DNA of 64,000 nt from Chrysoperla carnea (lineage: Eukaryota; Arthropoda; Insecta; Neuroptera; Chrysopidae): the NCBI RefSeq assembly GCF_905475395.1, contig NC_058342.1, positions 26,260,640-26,324,639 on the forward strand, in the 5' to 3' direction. Shown here one piece after another: positions 47,801 through 56,949 of this stretch. The number at the start of each line of letters is the position of its first letter. The stretch's first letter is position 1. Below the pieces are notes generated by a model that saw nothing but the letters and a program-made list of their open reading frames with translations, was not told where the DNA came from and searched no databases. The position numbers and the translations under genes were made by a program.

Positions 47801-50800
47801 AGTGGTCAAAGTTTTTTCTTCCAAGTAAAGCTGGCTAAAGTTGTTACACAGTGGAACCTCGATAACTCGAATCTCAAGGGAAATGCAAAAAATTTCGAGT
47901 TCATAAGTTTTCGACTTAACAAGTAGTTCGAGATACATATTGCTAAAATTTCGAAGTAGAAAGGCGCGAGAGATTAGAACCTCGCAGGGAAGTGACATTT
48001 TGTTCGAGTTAAAAAGTCTAAATAATTCAAGAAATCGCGTATTTAGGAGTTCAGCGGAAGGGAATGGAATGTTTTCGACTTATTGAGGATTACGACTTAA
48101 CGAGGTTCAAGTTATCGAGATTCCACTGTAGTTTGCTTTAACATCGCCCGGCGTTATCTCAAACTGTTTTGAGATAACGCCTAAAGAGGCAGAAATTGTA
48201 TGCGTATAAGAGAGATTTATCTCTCTTTCTACAGCTGTATGCGCCTACTTCATCTGTTCCCTCTCTACTTCGATCAACCGCTTTGGCAGCGACTTTGCAA
48301 CTCCATGATATTATCTCTATGGAAAGAACCCACTGAAACTACGCATGGTCGCAGACCTAAATACACCCAATTTTTGTATTTTTTGGGTCAAAATTACTCT
48401 ATATACCGAGTTTTATCCAATTCCGAAACAAAAAACTGATTCTTGATTTTTTTTTGAAAAATCAGGGAAAAGTACGATAAATAATACTGGAAAATTGGGA
48501 ATCCTCAGGGACTTAAAGTTAATTCCACAGGTCACCGTGAATAATATGAAACTTTGACCATTTTTTCAACGCTTAAGGTAAAAAAATTCAAAAGAAGCTT
48601 GGAGCTTAGCATGAATTTCCGAAAAAAAAAATTCATTTCATAATCCTCTGTAACTAAAATGCTTTGTTAAAACTTGGGCAAACTTCTTATGTGTAAAGGA
48701 CTACTAAAACAAAAATCATTCGTTTAAAACCCTGATCCTAATAAAAACATTTTAGGCCAATTCCTGGTGTACCCGTGGCGTAGAATTATTAGCATCACAA
48801 CACATTGAAAAATGTTCAACTTCAACGGAGCTTGCTGAAAAATCATTGCATGAGATACAACAATTCATTGCTTCCGCTGCTGAATTTAAATTAAATAGTC
48901 CAAAAGAATTCCGCTACGTATTCCAAGATTCTATAACGCTTGAAACCAAGGCATTAGTGATGCAAGTATTGCAACGTATCGATGACGTATCATTAATGTG
49001 CGACAAACGTATTGCAAGTTTGAAAAAATTAACGATACGCTCACCGAGACCTGTACAAACTGTTACTCCGGAACGAGCAATGCCATTACAACCCGCTGGC
49101 GGAGCACCACCTTTATGTAAGGGCATACTTCGTACTGGACATCATTCTATTAATAATTTAAATCGAGTATGATTCTTTTTTTTCCATAACCTTTTTTTAG
49201 GTGCATTTGTCTTCCGAGTTTTCTAAATTCATAACTTCTATCATGTAAACCGTTAGAGATAGAACAAAAGTTTAAATGTAAAAAAATTGCTTATAAAAAA
49301 GTAAACAACTTTTGTTTGGAACATTTTTTGATCAACATCACTGTTTTTCCGTGAGAAATTAGCTTAGAAACATTATGTAGTATGTATATATTATGTATGT
49401 GTTTGTTTGTTTATCTTTCTTTACTTACATTACGTAAAAAACAAATGAATGCGTAATCAATACTGTCTATACATGGTATTTCAACAATTAACTCAGTCAA
49501 TTGTTTGTCTCCATTCACATAAGGGAATCTAGAAATTGTGATGAAGTGTGAGGAAAAGGAAGGGAGGGTGCGTGATGAATTAAATTTTTGCCAAGTTTAT
49601 TTTGTTTTCGAGAAATGTTTCGAAATAAAATTAATAAAATTATTTCCATAAAACAAATTTGCTTTAACCTCGAACGTTTTTATATTCGAGATGAGTAAAT
49701 AAGCCCTGTAAAATACGAAAGCTTCAAAGACAAACACCTTACAATAACATCAATGATTTCGAATACGATAAATATGATTGTATTGTTTTAGGTCGAAAGT
49801 AGCGATGGTATTACTTCGAATCATTTAAATCATTTGACAACATGTGAAAATGATACAGATTCAAGAGGTGCTCGACGGGGGCACACTCTAAGCGAATTAT
49901 TAACCACTGAACAAACTTACGTCGAAGAATTGTATTCGATTTTAAAGGTAAATTAAATTTGACATTCTAAGATTCTATAGAAATTTGTTGAAGCCAAAAT
50001 TATCGCTTGATTTTGTTTTTTTTTTTGTAGGGATATAAACATGAATTATTAAACGAAGAAATTAAACCTCTTGTACCTGCAATATTATCCGATAAAATTG
50101 ATGTACTATTTGGAAATTTAGATGAATTATATAATTTTCATGCGAATATTTTTCTACGTGAGCTAGAAAATTGTATAACATCTATGGATTTGGTTGCATC
50201 ATGTTTTGTTCAACAGGTAATATTAGTCGAAACAACAAATTCAAATTGGTGAAATATAGAGGAGAGAAAATGATGAAAATTTCGAAAATTTTAAATTTCA
50301 CCTTGAAAATCGATTCTCGGTGGTTTTTAGGTCTGCTTATTATAAATTCAAGGTCAAAAAGCAGCTAAATGTGGGTGCAACCTTGTTAAAACTATCCCTA
50401 GAAGTGAAAATGTTAAAAAAATGTAGAAAATTTTAAATATCGCCTTGGAAATCGTCTCTTGGGTGTTTTCGGCAAACGTCCAACATGATATGTGTGCGAA
50501 TTTTGGATTCAATGAATTAAAATATTGCTTAAAATGATTTTAATGGGGTTGAAAACATCTTCAGTTTTTTTTTACCACGGATTCGTGATCAACGACCCAA
50601 ATCTTTATCCAAATTTTTATCATTGTCACTTCTAGAGGTGGTTTTAATGGCGTTGCAACCATCGTCAGTTACTTTTTGACCTTGGATTTGTAAGCAGCGA
50701 CCCCAAAAACCCCCGAGAGACTTTTGCTTTTAGTCTGCTTTTTGATCTCAAATTCATTATCAGCGATTCCGAAAACCGCTTTGACAATTTCTGAGGTGAA

Positions 50801-53707
50801 GTTCAGAATTTTCTAATTTGATTTTGTGTCACTGATACTTCTAGGGGTAGCTTTAATGGGGTTGCAACACTTCTTCAGTTGCTTTTTGACTCCGGGTTTC
50901 AGGTCATTCTAGGGGTAGTTCGTTCTAGCCTAGACAACTACTCCAATTAGTGGAGACAATTTCCGAGGTGAAATTTTAATTTTTTTTTCACTTTTACTAT
51001 TTGGAGTGAATGTTTCTGAAGGTCTAAGGAACACTTACAAGAAAAATTTTTAAATCGGAGCTGTTCCATTACTTTTTTCCACATTTGTTTAAGAAAAAGA
51101 AAAGAATTTCTCTTCGCTACAACTACACTATTATTTTTTTTACAGAAAGACAATTTTTTCCGATTATACAGTTCCTATTGTCAAAATTTAACGCGTTCTG
51201 AACAATTACGTGAACAATTAACATCGGATGCGCATGCGTTATTACAATCATTACAACGTAAATTAAATCATCAGTTACCATTGGCTGCATATTTATTAAA
51301 GCCAGTACAACGGATCACAAAGTACCAATTATTATTAAAGGACCTGCATCGATATAGTCAGGATGATCCGCATGCAGTTTGCGACCATCAGCAGCTTCAA
51401 GAAGCTTTAAATTGTATGCTACTAGTATTAAAATGTGTAAATGATAGCATGCTACATGTGGCTATCACAGGCTATCCAAACGATTTATCTCAACAAGGTG
51501 AACTCCTACTTCAAGGCTCCTTCTCTGTATGGACAGAAAGTAAAAAAGATTTACGGTTACGTTTAAAAACAATGCAACGTCACATATTCTTATACCAAAA
51601 AGTGATCTTATTCTGTAAATCGATTGCGAAGTCAACGCACACGAAAGCGATGTATCAATTTAAGCATTCGTTGAATATGAGCGAAATTGGTTTAACGGAA
51701 TCGGTGAAAGGTGATCATAAGAAATTTGAAGTATGGTTACAAGGTCGTCAAGAAGTACATACGATACAAGCGGCTACAATTGAACAGAAACAAGAGTGGG
51801 TTAGTAAAATTAAACGAGTCTTGTTCAATCAGTTGGAAGAGTTGAAGGGCGAAAAAATTAAGCAATATTCATCGTTAATTCACAAGTAAGTTTTTCAGTT
51901 TATTTGCCTTATTTTCCACGATTTAATAATCTATCGGTGTTAGCCTCGTTCTCAAAGCGGGATCAATAGAGTGCAAGAGTTGTAGTGTCTGTCTCAAGTT
52001 TGAACTGATTTCAGAAAGGGTAGAATCGGTTTTAATCAACTTATAATCCAAAAAATATATAGTCGAAATGAGATCGTTTGAAATGGTGATGGGAGGGGGG
52101 GTGGTTAGCTAGTTAGCTTACATTTGGCCGCTGGTCTCGAAATAGCCCTATAGTTTCAATTATCTCATAGTCTATAAATGCTTCGTGGAACGTGGAAGCG
52201 CCTGGTACTGAATAATACAGTCAGGCTGATCTGGGTACCGGCCCACATCTTGCGTTAAAGGAAATGAAGCAACGGATTCGCCCCTTTCATCTAAACCTGC
52301 CATTCCCATAGCAAGATGTTCCGTAATTTACCAAATCAAAAAATAACTACGAGAACCTTGATTGAACTACCGCCTTCATAACATGGGAATCTCTTTGGGC
52401 CTGTAGGGAGGATGATAAAACTTCCATATATGTTTTTTTCACTTGTAAGAAACTTACAGGGGCTCAGGTTTAGAATGTTTGAGTCCGAAACCTTGGATCT
52501 ATCAATCCTGGGAGAAATCCCGGGGGAGAAACTTTGGGCTTCCTACCATAGCTTCAGAATCCTATAGCTTCATCTTCTTAAAATAGCATATTTTACCCGT
52601 AGTCATCTCGTCTTCGGGTGACAGGTTGTTTCCAAAGAGAGCACAAAGAACCCCGGGGTCTAGGTTCTAAGGACCCATTTGCGGTTTGTTTTCAATTGTT
52701 ACGAAGTAATTTTATAAATTATATTTTTTTATAGACCTCTACGACAAACAATTTCTTGGGAACGCCAAGTGTCCACGACGACTAGTTCTAGTGCAGCTTG
52801 TGCTTTACCAGAACGTACAATGAGTTGTGACACAGCGTTAAGATCAACACCTGAAGAAACGCTCGAATCAAATGTATGCTGGTCTTCGGACTATAGCAAT
52901 AGTGAAGATGAAGACCCATTTGTTGAACAATCTTCAAATATTGGTTCAACGACAGGATCTTCAATTACTTTAGTAAGTACAAAAGATTATCTTGGATTCC
53001 TTTTCCACGAAAATAGTTACGAAAGGTTTTTGGTCCAAAAATATGGGATCTCGTAAAATTGGTGATATTTCCTCTTTCTCGTCTCATTCAGTGTTGGATT
53101 TAGGCATAGGCACGTTTTAGAGACACCTCATTTTTAGATCTGTTATTTTGCGAAATTCGAGGCTTTCGTTTATTAACTAAGCAATTTCACGATCCAATAA
53201 CTTTGAGTGTTGAGTTGCGGTGTAAGTTACAGAGCACCTAATTTCACAAATCAAAAAGGGCGGCATATCAAATCGTGTCTAAGGCGGCATCAAGCCTAAA
53301 TTCACCACTGATTTAAAATTTAATGTATTTTTTGGGCCAAAAACCTTTGTAAAAAATTTTGGACATTGTTGTGACTGCTTGAATTATTTTTGTAGAATGA
53401 ACGAATAACAGATATGAATCGTGGAAAATATGTGGCTTTAGCTGATTATAACGCAATTGGGCATAATGAAGTTAGTATTAAGGAGGGTGATATTTTTGAG
53501 CTGTTAAAAGTTGGATGCGCTGGTTGGTGGTTTGTTAGATTTGCAAGTAAGAATCCATATAAACTCAATAAAATTCAATTGTATTGTTTTAAATCGTAAA
53601 CTTTTATTACAGATTCGACCAAAGAAGGTTGGGCACCAGCTGCTTATCTTGAACCGATTAGTGGTAAAAAGAATCGGTATCGAAGTCAGGATGCTCTCAG
53701 TGACTAA
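32604..53707 (+). CDS. Dbs/MCF2L-type Rho guanine nucleotide exchange factor, 13 exons, 1152 aa
   Basis: The exons are 32604-32811, 43229-43466, 44833-44923, 45391-45621, 45880-46163, 47194-47623, 48756-49166, 49792-49947, 50031-50216, 51146-51885, 52735-52972, 53396-53546 and 53613-53707. Every junction is GT-AG and every phase agrees. The total of 3459 coding bases is close to the length of vertebrate MCF2L. Domain order: a Sec14/CRAL-TRIO-like domain (about residues 94-256), a spectrin-like helical region (260-500 and beyond), DH (about 662-845, with the conserved LLKPVQRITKYQLLLKDL), PH (863-970, ending EWVSKIKRVL) and a C-terminal SH3 (1081-1137, with ALADYN, GWW and GWAPAAYLEPI). The DH-PH pair loads GTP on Rho-family GTPases at membranes. 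The Sec14 and spectrin parts are known to bind phosphoinositides and restrain activity in Dbs. Intron 1 (10.4 kb) holds a second gene. The first exon may be one of several alternatives. Confidence 0.95.
35050..35313 (+). CDS. Nested gene, exon 1
   Basis: Encodes 88 codons from ATG (MALTNSMASVDAAEKEASE) to HD|GTAAGC. It has a Gln/Asn-rich part (NQQQSNNASNQNG). The upstream untranslated exon was not located. Confidence 0.82.
35050..38533 (+). CDS. Nested gene: transposon-derived-looking nuclear protein, 2 exons, 517 aa
   Basis: The exons are 35050-35313 and 37244-38533, joined in phase 0. The gene lies wholly inside intron 1 of the RhoGEF, on the same strand. The first 88 residues are acidic and Gln/Asn-rich. 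Residues about 136-165 are a Lys-rich, nuclear-localisation-like tract. About 167-365 form the ordered part: GCECQDESCF (three Cys), then VCLDAFLYLENCTHYQLKR, HVMTHGVAPRVHGN, and GYSTFRHFLKELFPHVRF. From memory, this order resembles the N-terminal half of a family of large uncharacterised, transposase-like proteins abundant in cnidarians and molluscs, which continue into a catalytic-type core. Here that core is absent. A Gln-rich tail (380-517, QQATFLVAP and similar) replaces it, of the kind found in transcription regulators. I infer a domesticated transposon-derived DNA-binding or chromatin protein. I know no gene name for it, and a direct assay or homology search is lacking. Confidence 0.85.
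35545..37085 (+). repeat. Tandem satellite, ~304-bp period, about 5 units, in the nested gene's intron
   Basis: The units repeat 'ggggtaccccttaag', 'caacgactggatcagtag', 'aatcgatcccaaatttcg' and 'ctcgcccaatcgttaaat'. The marker GGGGTACCCCTT recurs near 35735, 36039, 36344 and 36650. The middle units are nearly identical, so amplification is recent, and the outer units are diverged. The satellite fills most of the 1.9-kb intron. Confidence 0.92.
37244..38533 (+). CDS. Nested gene, exon 2
   Basis: Encodes 429 codons from VVWQGHTIQVG to the TGA. It carries the Lys-rich tract, the Cys-containing ordered domain and the Gln-rich tail. The acceptor is AATTTGTAG. Confidence 0.9.
   Translation, partial: VVWQGHTIQVGNGEIKFDAIPQILDEVQETQEPQQTTQQQHEPTIIPVKKSKKVKMKNNLKSSSKTIEKTKKKKPSSIVNWDPTKLEDNVAQVKERFKRGCECQDESCFRGLSAESVYKHRLNIAELTKGEHDMYLMGVTMACLANPDITVRHKERQRLRAQYVYQGRRVCLDAFLYLENCTHYQLKRIRKHVMTHGVAPRVHGNHGKKPHNTFSLDIYQHATEFLKQYLETTTGETNISNSKTPIQLPWDITRKNLHNAYKEYGQIIEPGVKLMGYSTFRHFLKELFPHVRFCKVEPKNNSQVVSNDLNKIQQSSTTHDQQQTTLKSVITGNEVQQVIPLVVSQTTADGSPGQQHQQATFLVAPVSQLIPNGGNLVTMQQSGGGATQHATNTTTFPYQITNTGYVINEQGNIVTTMANQHQSYSFNRM
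38891..39314. mobile_element. TIR element family B (MITE)
   Basis: The ends CAGAGTGACGATCGA and TCGATCGTCACTCTG-type (right end 'tcgatcgtcactctg') are a 14-15-bp inverted repeat bounding 424 bp. Flanking 8-mers (ATAAAAAT and AAAAAATT) are only similar. It sits about 360 bases after the nested gene, in RhoGEF intron 1. The CAG-type ends suggest hAT. Confidence 0.7.
39490..39710 (-). repeat. Dispersed repeat family G, inverted copy
   Basis: The reverse complement reads 'cagaaattgtaagcgtata', 'tacagctatacgcgcc', 'cgatcaatcgtttggcgg' and 'tattatctctatga', matching 48165-48370 and part of 18618-18720. Confidence 0.6.
40680..40875. repeat. Dispersed repeat family D, copy 3
   Basis: In RhoGEF intron 1. 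Shares 'ctccgattttcaaatg', 'aaatcggtgctgtcg' and 'cttatttattcgactat' with the other family D copies. Confidence 0.45.
43229..43466 (+). CDS. RhoGEF exon 2 (start of Sec14 domain)
   Basis: Encodes residues 70-148. RDVLNLLQSQYAIITGG opens the Sec14-like domain as in Dbs and MCF2. Confidence 0.92.
43519..44685. mobile_element. hAT-like TIR element with nested repeat
   Basis: Bounded by 'CAGTGTTGGATTTAGGGG' and 'CCTAAATCCGCCCCTG', an imperfect inverted pair. It spans 1167 bp of RhoGEF intron 2 and contains a family R repeat (44168-44480). The 8-mers outside do not match, so the boundaries are tentative. Confidence 0.5.
44168..44480 (+). repeat. Dispersed repeat family R, copy 2
   Basis: Close match to 28023-28320: 'tataaatgtgaaagtaag', 'caaaaactaccgaatg', 'cacatgagctgtaatt' and 'tctgatatactcaatgaa'. 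It lies inside the hAT-like element. Confidence 0.65.
44833..44923 (+). CDS. RhoGEF exon 3
   Basis: Short Sec14 exon encoding LGFHLIIDRRKDRWNSVK. The acceptor is CATTTTAG and the donor TCG|GTAAGT. Confidence 0.92.
45225..45310 (+). repeat. Dispersed repeat family H, fragment
   Basis: 'gtcgacttttttttacgaag' and 'ttgtggaaaatttcaaag' also occur at 62760-62860 and, inverted, at about 55640-55735. Confidence 0.5.
45391..45621 (+). CDS. RhoGEF exon 4 (end of Sec14 domain)
   Basis: Encodes residues 180-256, including YFPGIIHVAYVIRPASLLQ and LGGFLKYSHHDWIQ, the latter typical of the Dbs Sec14 terminus. Confidence 0.93.
45880..46163 (+). CDS. RhoGEF exon 5 (helical, spectrin-like)
   Basis: Encodes residues 257-350, predicted helical: ISQALDIFLSSILETEFPN and LLNQQGILYAELKDEIL. 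Confidence 0.9.
46255..46390 (-). repeat. Retroelement-derived repeat leader, inverted
   Basis: The reverse complement has 'ttattataaatgcgaaag', 'ttgtctgtctgtatg', 'cctaaactactgaaccg' and 'attttaatgaaatttgg', a motif chain common in insect retroelement repeats. It lies in a RhoGEF intron. Confidence 0.5.
47194..47623 (+). CDS. RhoGEF exon 6 (spectrin-like repeat)
   Basis: Encodes residues 351-494. FDEFWQQHFAKLQQCLELR with following heptad-like leucines is a spectrin-repeat signature of the Dbl/Dbs group. Confidence 0.92.
47849..48128. mobile_element. pogo/Tigger-like MITE in a RhoGEF intron
   Basis: The ends CAGTGGAACCTCGATAACTC and GAGTT/AGTTATCGAGATTCCACTG are inverted repeats around 280 bp. 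The interior repeats the theme ('ttcgagttcat', 'cgacttaacgaggttc'). TA follows the right end. On the left a TA lies two bases out. 'Cagtggaacctcgataa' ends are typical of Tigger-type elements. Confidence 0.75.
48165..48450 (+). repeat. Composite repeat: family G plus a 304-bp-satellite fragment
   Basis: Family G words ('cgatcaaccgctttggca', 'gatattatctctatgga', 'ggtcgcagacctaa') are followed directly by 'ttttttgggtcaaaatta' and 'ccgagttttatcc', the satellite-like part. The same order occurs at 18618-18800. Confidence 0.6.
48756..49166 (+). CDS. RhoGEF exon 7
   Basis: Encodes residues 495-631: the end of the helical region (SWCTRGVELLASQ) followed by a Pro-rich linker (RSPRPVQTVTPERAMPLQP) before the DH domain. 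Confidence 0.9.
49247..49380 (+). repeat. Dispersed repeat family J, copy 1
   Basis: 'accgttagagatagaacaaa', 'cttttgtttgga' and 'catcactgtttttccgtgag' recur at 62530-62660. It has no coding content. Confidence 0.55.
49792..49947 (+). CDS. RhoGEF exon 8 (start of DH domain)
   Basis: Encodes residues 632-683. HTLSELLTTEQTYVEELYSI is the first DH helix. Confidence 0.93.
50031..50216 (+). CDS. RhoGEF exon 9 (DH domain)
   Basis: Encodes residues 684-745, with VDVLFGNLDELYNFH-like helices (IDVLFGNLDELYNFHANIF). Confidence 0.93.
50270..51075. repeat. Dispersed repeat family D, long copy
   Basis: This RhoGEF intron carries several internal near-repeats of 'tttgatc-caaattcat', 'atcagcgaccc-aaaa' and 'tttaatggggttgcaac', then 'ggtctaaggaacactta' as at 560-1080. 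It looks like an internally duplicated family member. Confidence 0.5.
51146..51885 (+). CDS. RhoGEF exon 10 (DH end and PH domain)
   Basis: Encodes residues 746-991, the largest exon. LLKPVQRITKYQLLLKDL is the conserved DH helix that contacts the GTPase. The PH domain follows (GELLLQGSFSVW to EWVSKIKRVL). Confidence 0.95.
52190..52684 (+). pseudogene. Degenerate non-LTR retrotransposon fragment (RNase H to 3' end)
   Basis: It sits in RhoGEF intron 10. A broken frame reads 'LIWVPAHI', the RNase H core motif of LINE polymerases (compare LVWVPGYRDIPG at 60.65 kb), followed by stops and frameshifts. A Cys-containing stretch and a 3' part follow ('ctcgtcttcgggtgacagg', 'aggttctaaggaccc'). That 3' part is repeated, inverted, at 63520-63625. 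It is not functional. Confidence 0.6.
52735..52972 (+). CDS. RhoGEF exon 11 (linker)
   Basis: Encodes residues 992-1071, a Ser/Thr-rich and acidic linker (SDYSNSEDEDPFVEQ) between PH and SH3. Confidence 0.88.
53089..53310. mobile_element. hAT-like MITE in a RhoGEF intron
   Basis: A 222-bp element between 'CAGTGTTGGATTTAGGC' and 'GCCTAAATTCACCACTG', nearly perfect inverse ends shared with the larger element at 43519-44685. No target duplication is visible. Confidence 0.65.
53396..53546 (+). CDS. RhoGEF exon 12 (SH3 domain)
   Basis: Encodes residues 1072-1121: KYVALADYNAIGHNEVSI and GDIFELLKVG with GWW, the first half of an SH3 domain. Confidence 0.92.
53613..53707 (+). CDS. RhoGEF exon 13 (SH3 end and stop)
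   Basis: Encodes the last 31 residues: STKEGWAPAAYLEPI completes the SH3. The protein ends SQDALSD before TAA. Confidence 0.92.
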
Positions 53708-54030
53708 TTCAAAACCGAATTTTAAATATCCCCTTTAGCTTACAAATATATTTAACTATTTATAAAAAAAAATGAATCATGGCAAAAATTTGCCATTAAT
53801 TTCTTGATTTAAAATTAATATATTCATCATATATACAGGGCGATCGTAATTAAATGACCGTACATATTAATTTACACCCCCCCCCCCTTCCTCCTCCTCT
53901 CTTTCCCTGTTGTTATTTTCTCAGAAAAATTACAAGTATAATATGTATTATCAATTATTTACGAACCCATTGTACTTTTTGCATTACCAAAATCAGTTTT
54001 AAAATATTTCTCATCAGTATTTCTCGAAAA

Positions 54031-54036
54031 AATAAA
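54031..54036 (+). terminator. Possible poly(A) signal of the RhoGEF
   Basis: AATAAA lies about 320 bases after the stop, just before a TIR element. It is weak evidence in AT-rich DNA. Confidence 0.3.
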
Positions 54037-54078
54037 ATCTTAAATTTTAACATTATTTCCAAACTGATTATAATCAGG

Positions 54079-54250
54079 CCGCCACCCATTTAACAGTGAT
54101 CGAGTTTTTTATTTTTTTATGGGTCCCCGGTTTTTTTTCCCTAATCATTTTGGTAGGGAAAAGAACTACGTCTGCGCACGGTGTGTAGTTATGCTCAGAG
54201 TCAGGTAACCTATAAAAAAAACTCGATCAAAGTTAAATGAGTGGCGACGG
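54079..54250. mobile_element. 172-bp TIR element 3' of the RhoGEF
   Basis: The arms CCGCCACCCATTTAACAGTG, continuing 'atcgagtttttta', and the inverse 'aaaactcgatcaaagttaa' then 'atgagtggcgacgg' pair over about 35 bp with few mismatches. It is a MITE with a GC-richer centre. Confidence 0.7.
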
Positions 54251-56066
54251 AATTATTTCAGTTTTTAATATTTATCGATTATTTAAGTTTTATGAATTTG
54301 GAAGTAATGTAGAAATTTGAAAGAAGATTTAAACTTCCCGGGTTAAGGTTCAATCAAACATTGTTTTAATTTGTTGTGTATGCGAATTTTCAAAAGAATC
54401 TGATCAGTTAGAATCTGATTTTAAACTTCCCCCCCTCTGAATGTTTTCTATCTTAGGAGTAAAACGAATCCATGTTTGGGATCGAATTGATGGTAGATGT
54501 ATGGCAGCTTTAATCCAGGCAGCTTTAGTAACATGACATAAGAAATCTTTGAAGGTTTTTCCGAGTCCAAGGGCTATGTTTTTCGGCTTTGATATTAGAA
54601 GAAGGCAATGGATTATGAAAATAACTTAAGATATCGGTCAAAAGCGTCTCATTCAAATGATTTTCTTCGAAAATCGTACAATCTAGATGCTAATTCAGGA
54701 AATTGTTTGATGCATTCTCGAAAATTGGATACTCACATGAAATTCATTGGATTTTCATCCTCTTTTTCACAGAATTCTTATCCAAATTGATGCTGTTTTC
54801 ATTAAAACGATTTTCTAAATCGCAGAAAGGATTTAATCAAACAAGGGATCTCATTTCTTCAAGAAACTTCATGGGGGAAATTTAAATAATAACTCTTCTC
54901 GACGAGTTTTTCTATCATTGTCTAAATATTTTGAGCGACCTTTAGTCTGCCAGAGAGTATCAGTTATGTATTAGAATTTTCCACAAAATTCTAGAATTTA
55001 CAGGGATGTTTTTTTTAGAAAATGCTTTGAAATTTTAGATAAAAATCGAGGCTGTTACACGTGTCATATATTCTTGCCAAGGCAACGCTCGGAATTGCAG
55101 AGCTAGTGCCATTTTAAAAATAGTTTCGGATGAATCGCAGGTTACGATTCTGTCACACGTGTTTTTTTATGCTTTCTAAGGTGTTGTCGGTAATAATACA
55201 AGTGAAAAATTCGAAATGATGTATTTTCACAACAAATTCAAACAAAAATTCTCAAAAAATTTAGTACCTTAACATAGTTCGAATTAATTTTTAAGCAAAA
55301 ACAAAATTTTATCATATACGCTTAGTTTTATATCAAAAATTAAAAAAAAAAATCTATATATATATAATTGAGGCACTTTAAGCAAGATGAAAAAATGCTT
55401 CAAAAAAAAAAATTTATTAAAAATTTGTACCTAAATGAAAAATGAAACTTTGGTAACAATCCAATTTTTATAATAAATTACACAAAATTTTCTTTCCTTT
55501 TTTTTTCTTTTTTAAGTTTTTCTCGTACATGTAATTTAAAATCGGACCAAATTTCAAAATGAAACAACAAAGGAACCCTTACAAAATACATTGGAAAATT
55601 AATTTCAGTCTAAGTGGAGAATTTAGTACAATGAAACTAAATATCTAAAAGGAAAAAATTAATGCATCTTTGAAATTTTCCACAGCTGTTTATTAGGTTG
55701 TAAACACTTCATAAACAAAAATTCGACCTCTCAGGGGTTTATCTAACCCCCTTATTTGGAAAGAAGTTGGGGGTAAACTAATAATAATCGTGTTTAATCG
55801 ATCAGTTTCTGAGATATTTTTCATTCGAACACGGGATATTTCCAAACTTTGTAGATTATATTATTCCAGCTGATTAAACTGAAATCCATTTTCAATATGT
55901 TTTGTGAGGGTTTCTTTGTGACTTTTAACGAAATGTTTACTGAAACACATTGTACAATGTGTTTCGATAAATATTTAGTTAAATACTTTTTAAGTAAATA
56001 TCCATTCCAGTAATATGTACCCATTTAAGAAGGAATTCTTTTTGACTTCGAGTTGAAACATATTTC
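54251..56066. other. Intergenic region after the RhoGEF
   Basis: I see no gene. It holds a family H repeat (inverted, about 55640-55735) with 'ttatctaacccccttat', a 24-bp perfect palindrome at 55942-55965, and AT-rich DNA. Short open frames here are not convincing. Confidence 0.5.
55942..55965. repeat. Perfect 24-bp palindrome
   Basis: GAAACACATTGT and ACAATGTGTTTC are exact inverses with no spacer. A weaker match continues about 10 bases outward on each side. Confidence 0.7.
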
Positions 56067-56949
56067 TTGAAAATAAATACCACGAGACTCGAAATAAAAT
56101 TGTATATTAAGAAATTATATTTAAAATATTTAATTAAAAAACATACAACAGAGTTATATTTCGCTAAATATCGATATTTCCATTGCAACGCAATCATCGC
56201 CAGTAGCTAAATTTATTAATATAACACATTACAAACATTCTTTCAATCAATCCAATAGGCGCTACAGTCCGGGGTGGGCTCTGGCCTCTTCAACCATCCA
56301 GATTGCTCCGCACATGACAGCGGATCCACATCCAGTGACTTGCATCACCTTCAGGTCATCGATAACTTGGTCCAACCATCTGAGTCGAGGCCTGCATCTT
56401 CTTCGTGTGGCATGCAATATTTTCTTGGGCAACCTTCCTTCCTCCATTCTTTGCACATGGTCGAACCATCTGAGTCTCTGTGATTTGATGAACTTCACAA
56501 TATCTTCTCCCTTCAGGATCTCCTGTACTTCTCTGTTGGCTCGGAGGTAGGGCCCAACTTTCACTGCCATATGTTATGATGGGTCAAATTAGGGTATAGT
56601 AAATGGTCAGTTTGGTTTTACGTGAAAAATGCAATGGTTCCTTGGGGTCTTATAAAGACGTTACAAAAACTTTCATTAAAATCGGTGCTGTTTCTCAACT
56701 TTTCCGTGTATTCCCGTACTAACAGCTTTGACCGCCCGTAGGTCGAAATCTATCCTCTAAGAAAATTTTGTGGGCGGGAGAGCTTTTGATCAGAACAATC
56801 CAAATAACATTTTGACGATGGTTGCGTTGCAATCAAAATATCGATATTTACCGAAATGTAAGTCTGTTGTATATTTTTTTTATTATATCATTTAAATAAA
56901 ATTTCTTATTATACAATTTTATTTCGAGTATCGTGGTATTTATTTTCAA
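56067..56949. mobile_element. Inverted-repeat element enclosing a LINE fragment
   Basis: Arms of about 140 bp at 56067-56206 and 56816-56949 mirror each other ('ttgaaaataaataccacg' against 'cgtggtatttattttcaa', with about one mismatch in the outer 40 bases, and 'aatatcgatatt' with 'ttgcaacgcaa' further in). About 600 bp lie between, including a LINE-type coding remnant on the minus strand. It looks like a DNA transposon that received, or carries, retroelement sequence. Confidence 0.75.
56262..56570 (-). pseudogene. Fragment of a LINE endonuclease-reverse transcriptase (C-terminal part)
   Basis: 102 codons on the minus strand. SQRLRWFDHVQRMEEGRLPK and then RRRCRPRLRWLDQVIDDLK form the well-known region after the reverse transcriptase in RTE/CR1-like insect LINEs. 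It has no polymerase core and is bounded by the inverted repeats at 56.1 and 56.8 kb. It is a relic. Confidence 0.8.

Noticed and set aside
55821-56197. Possible zinc-finger remnant on the minus strand
   Set aside because: A few Cys/His spacings looked suggestive, but the frame breaks and no full C2H2 unit can be read.
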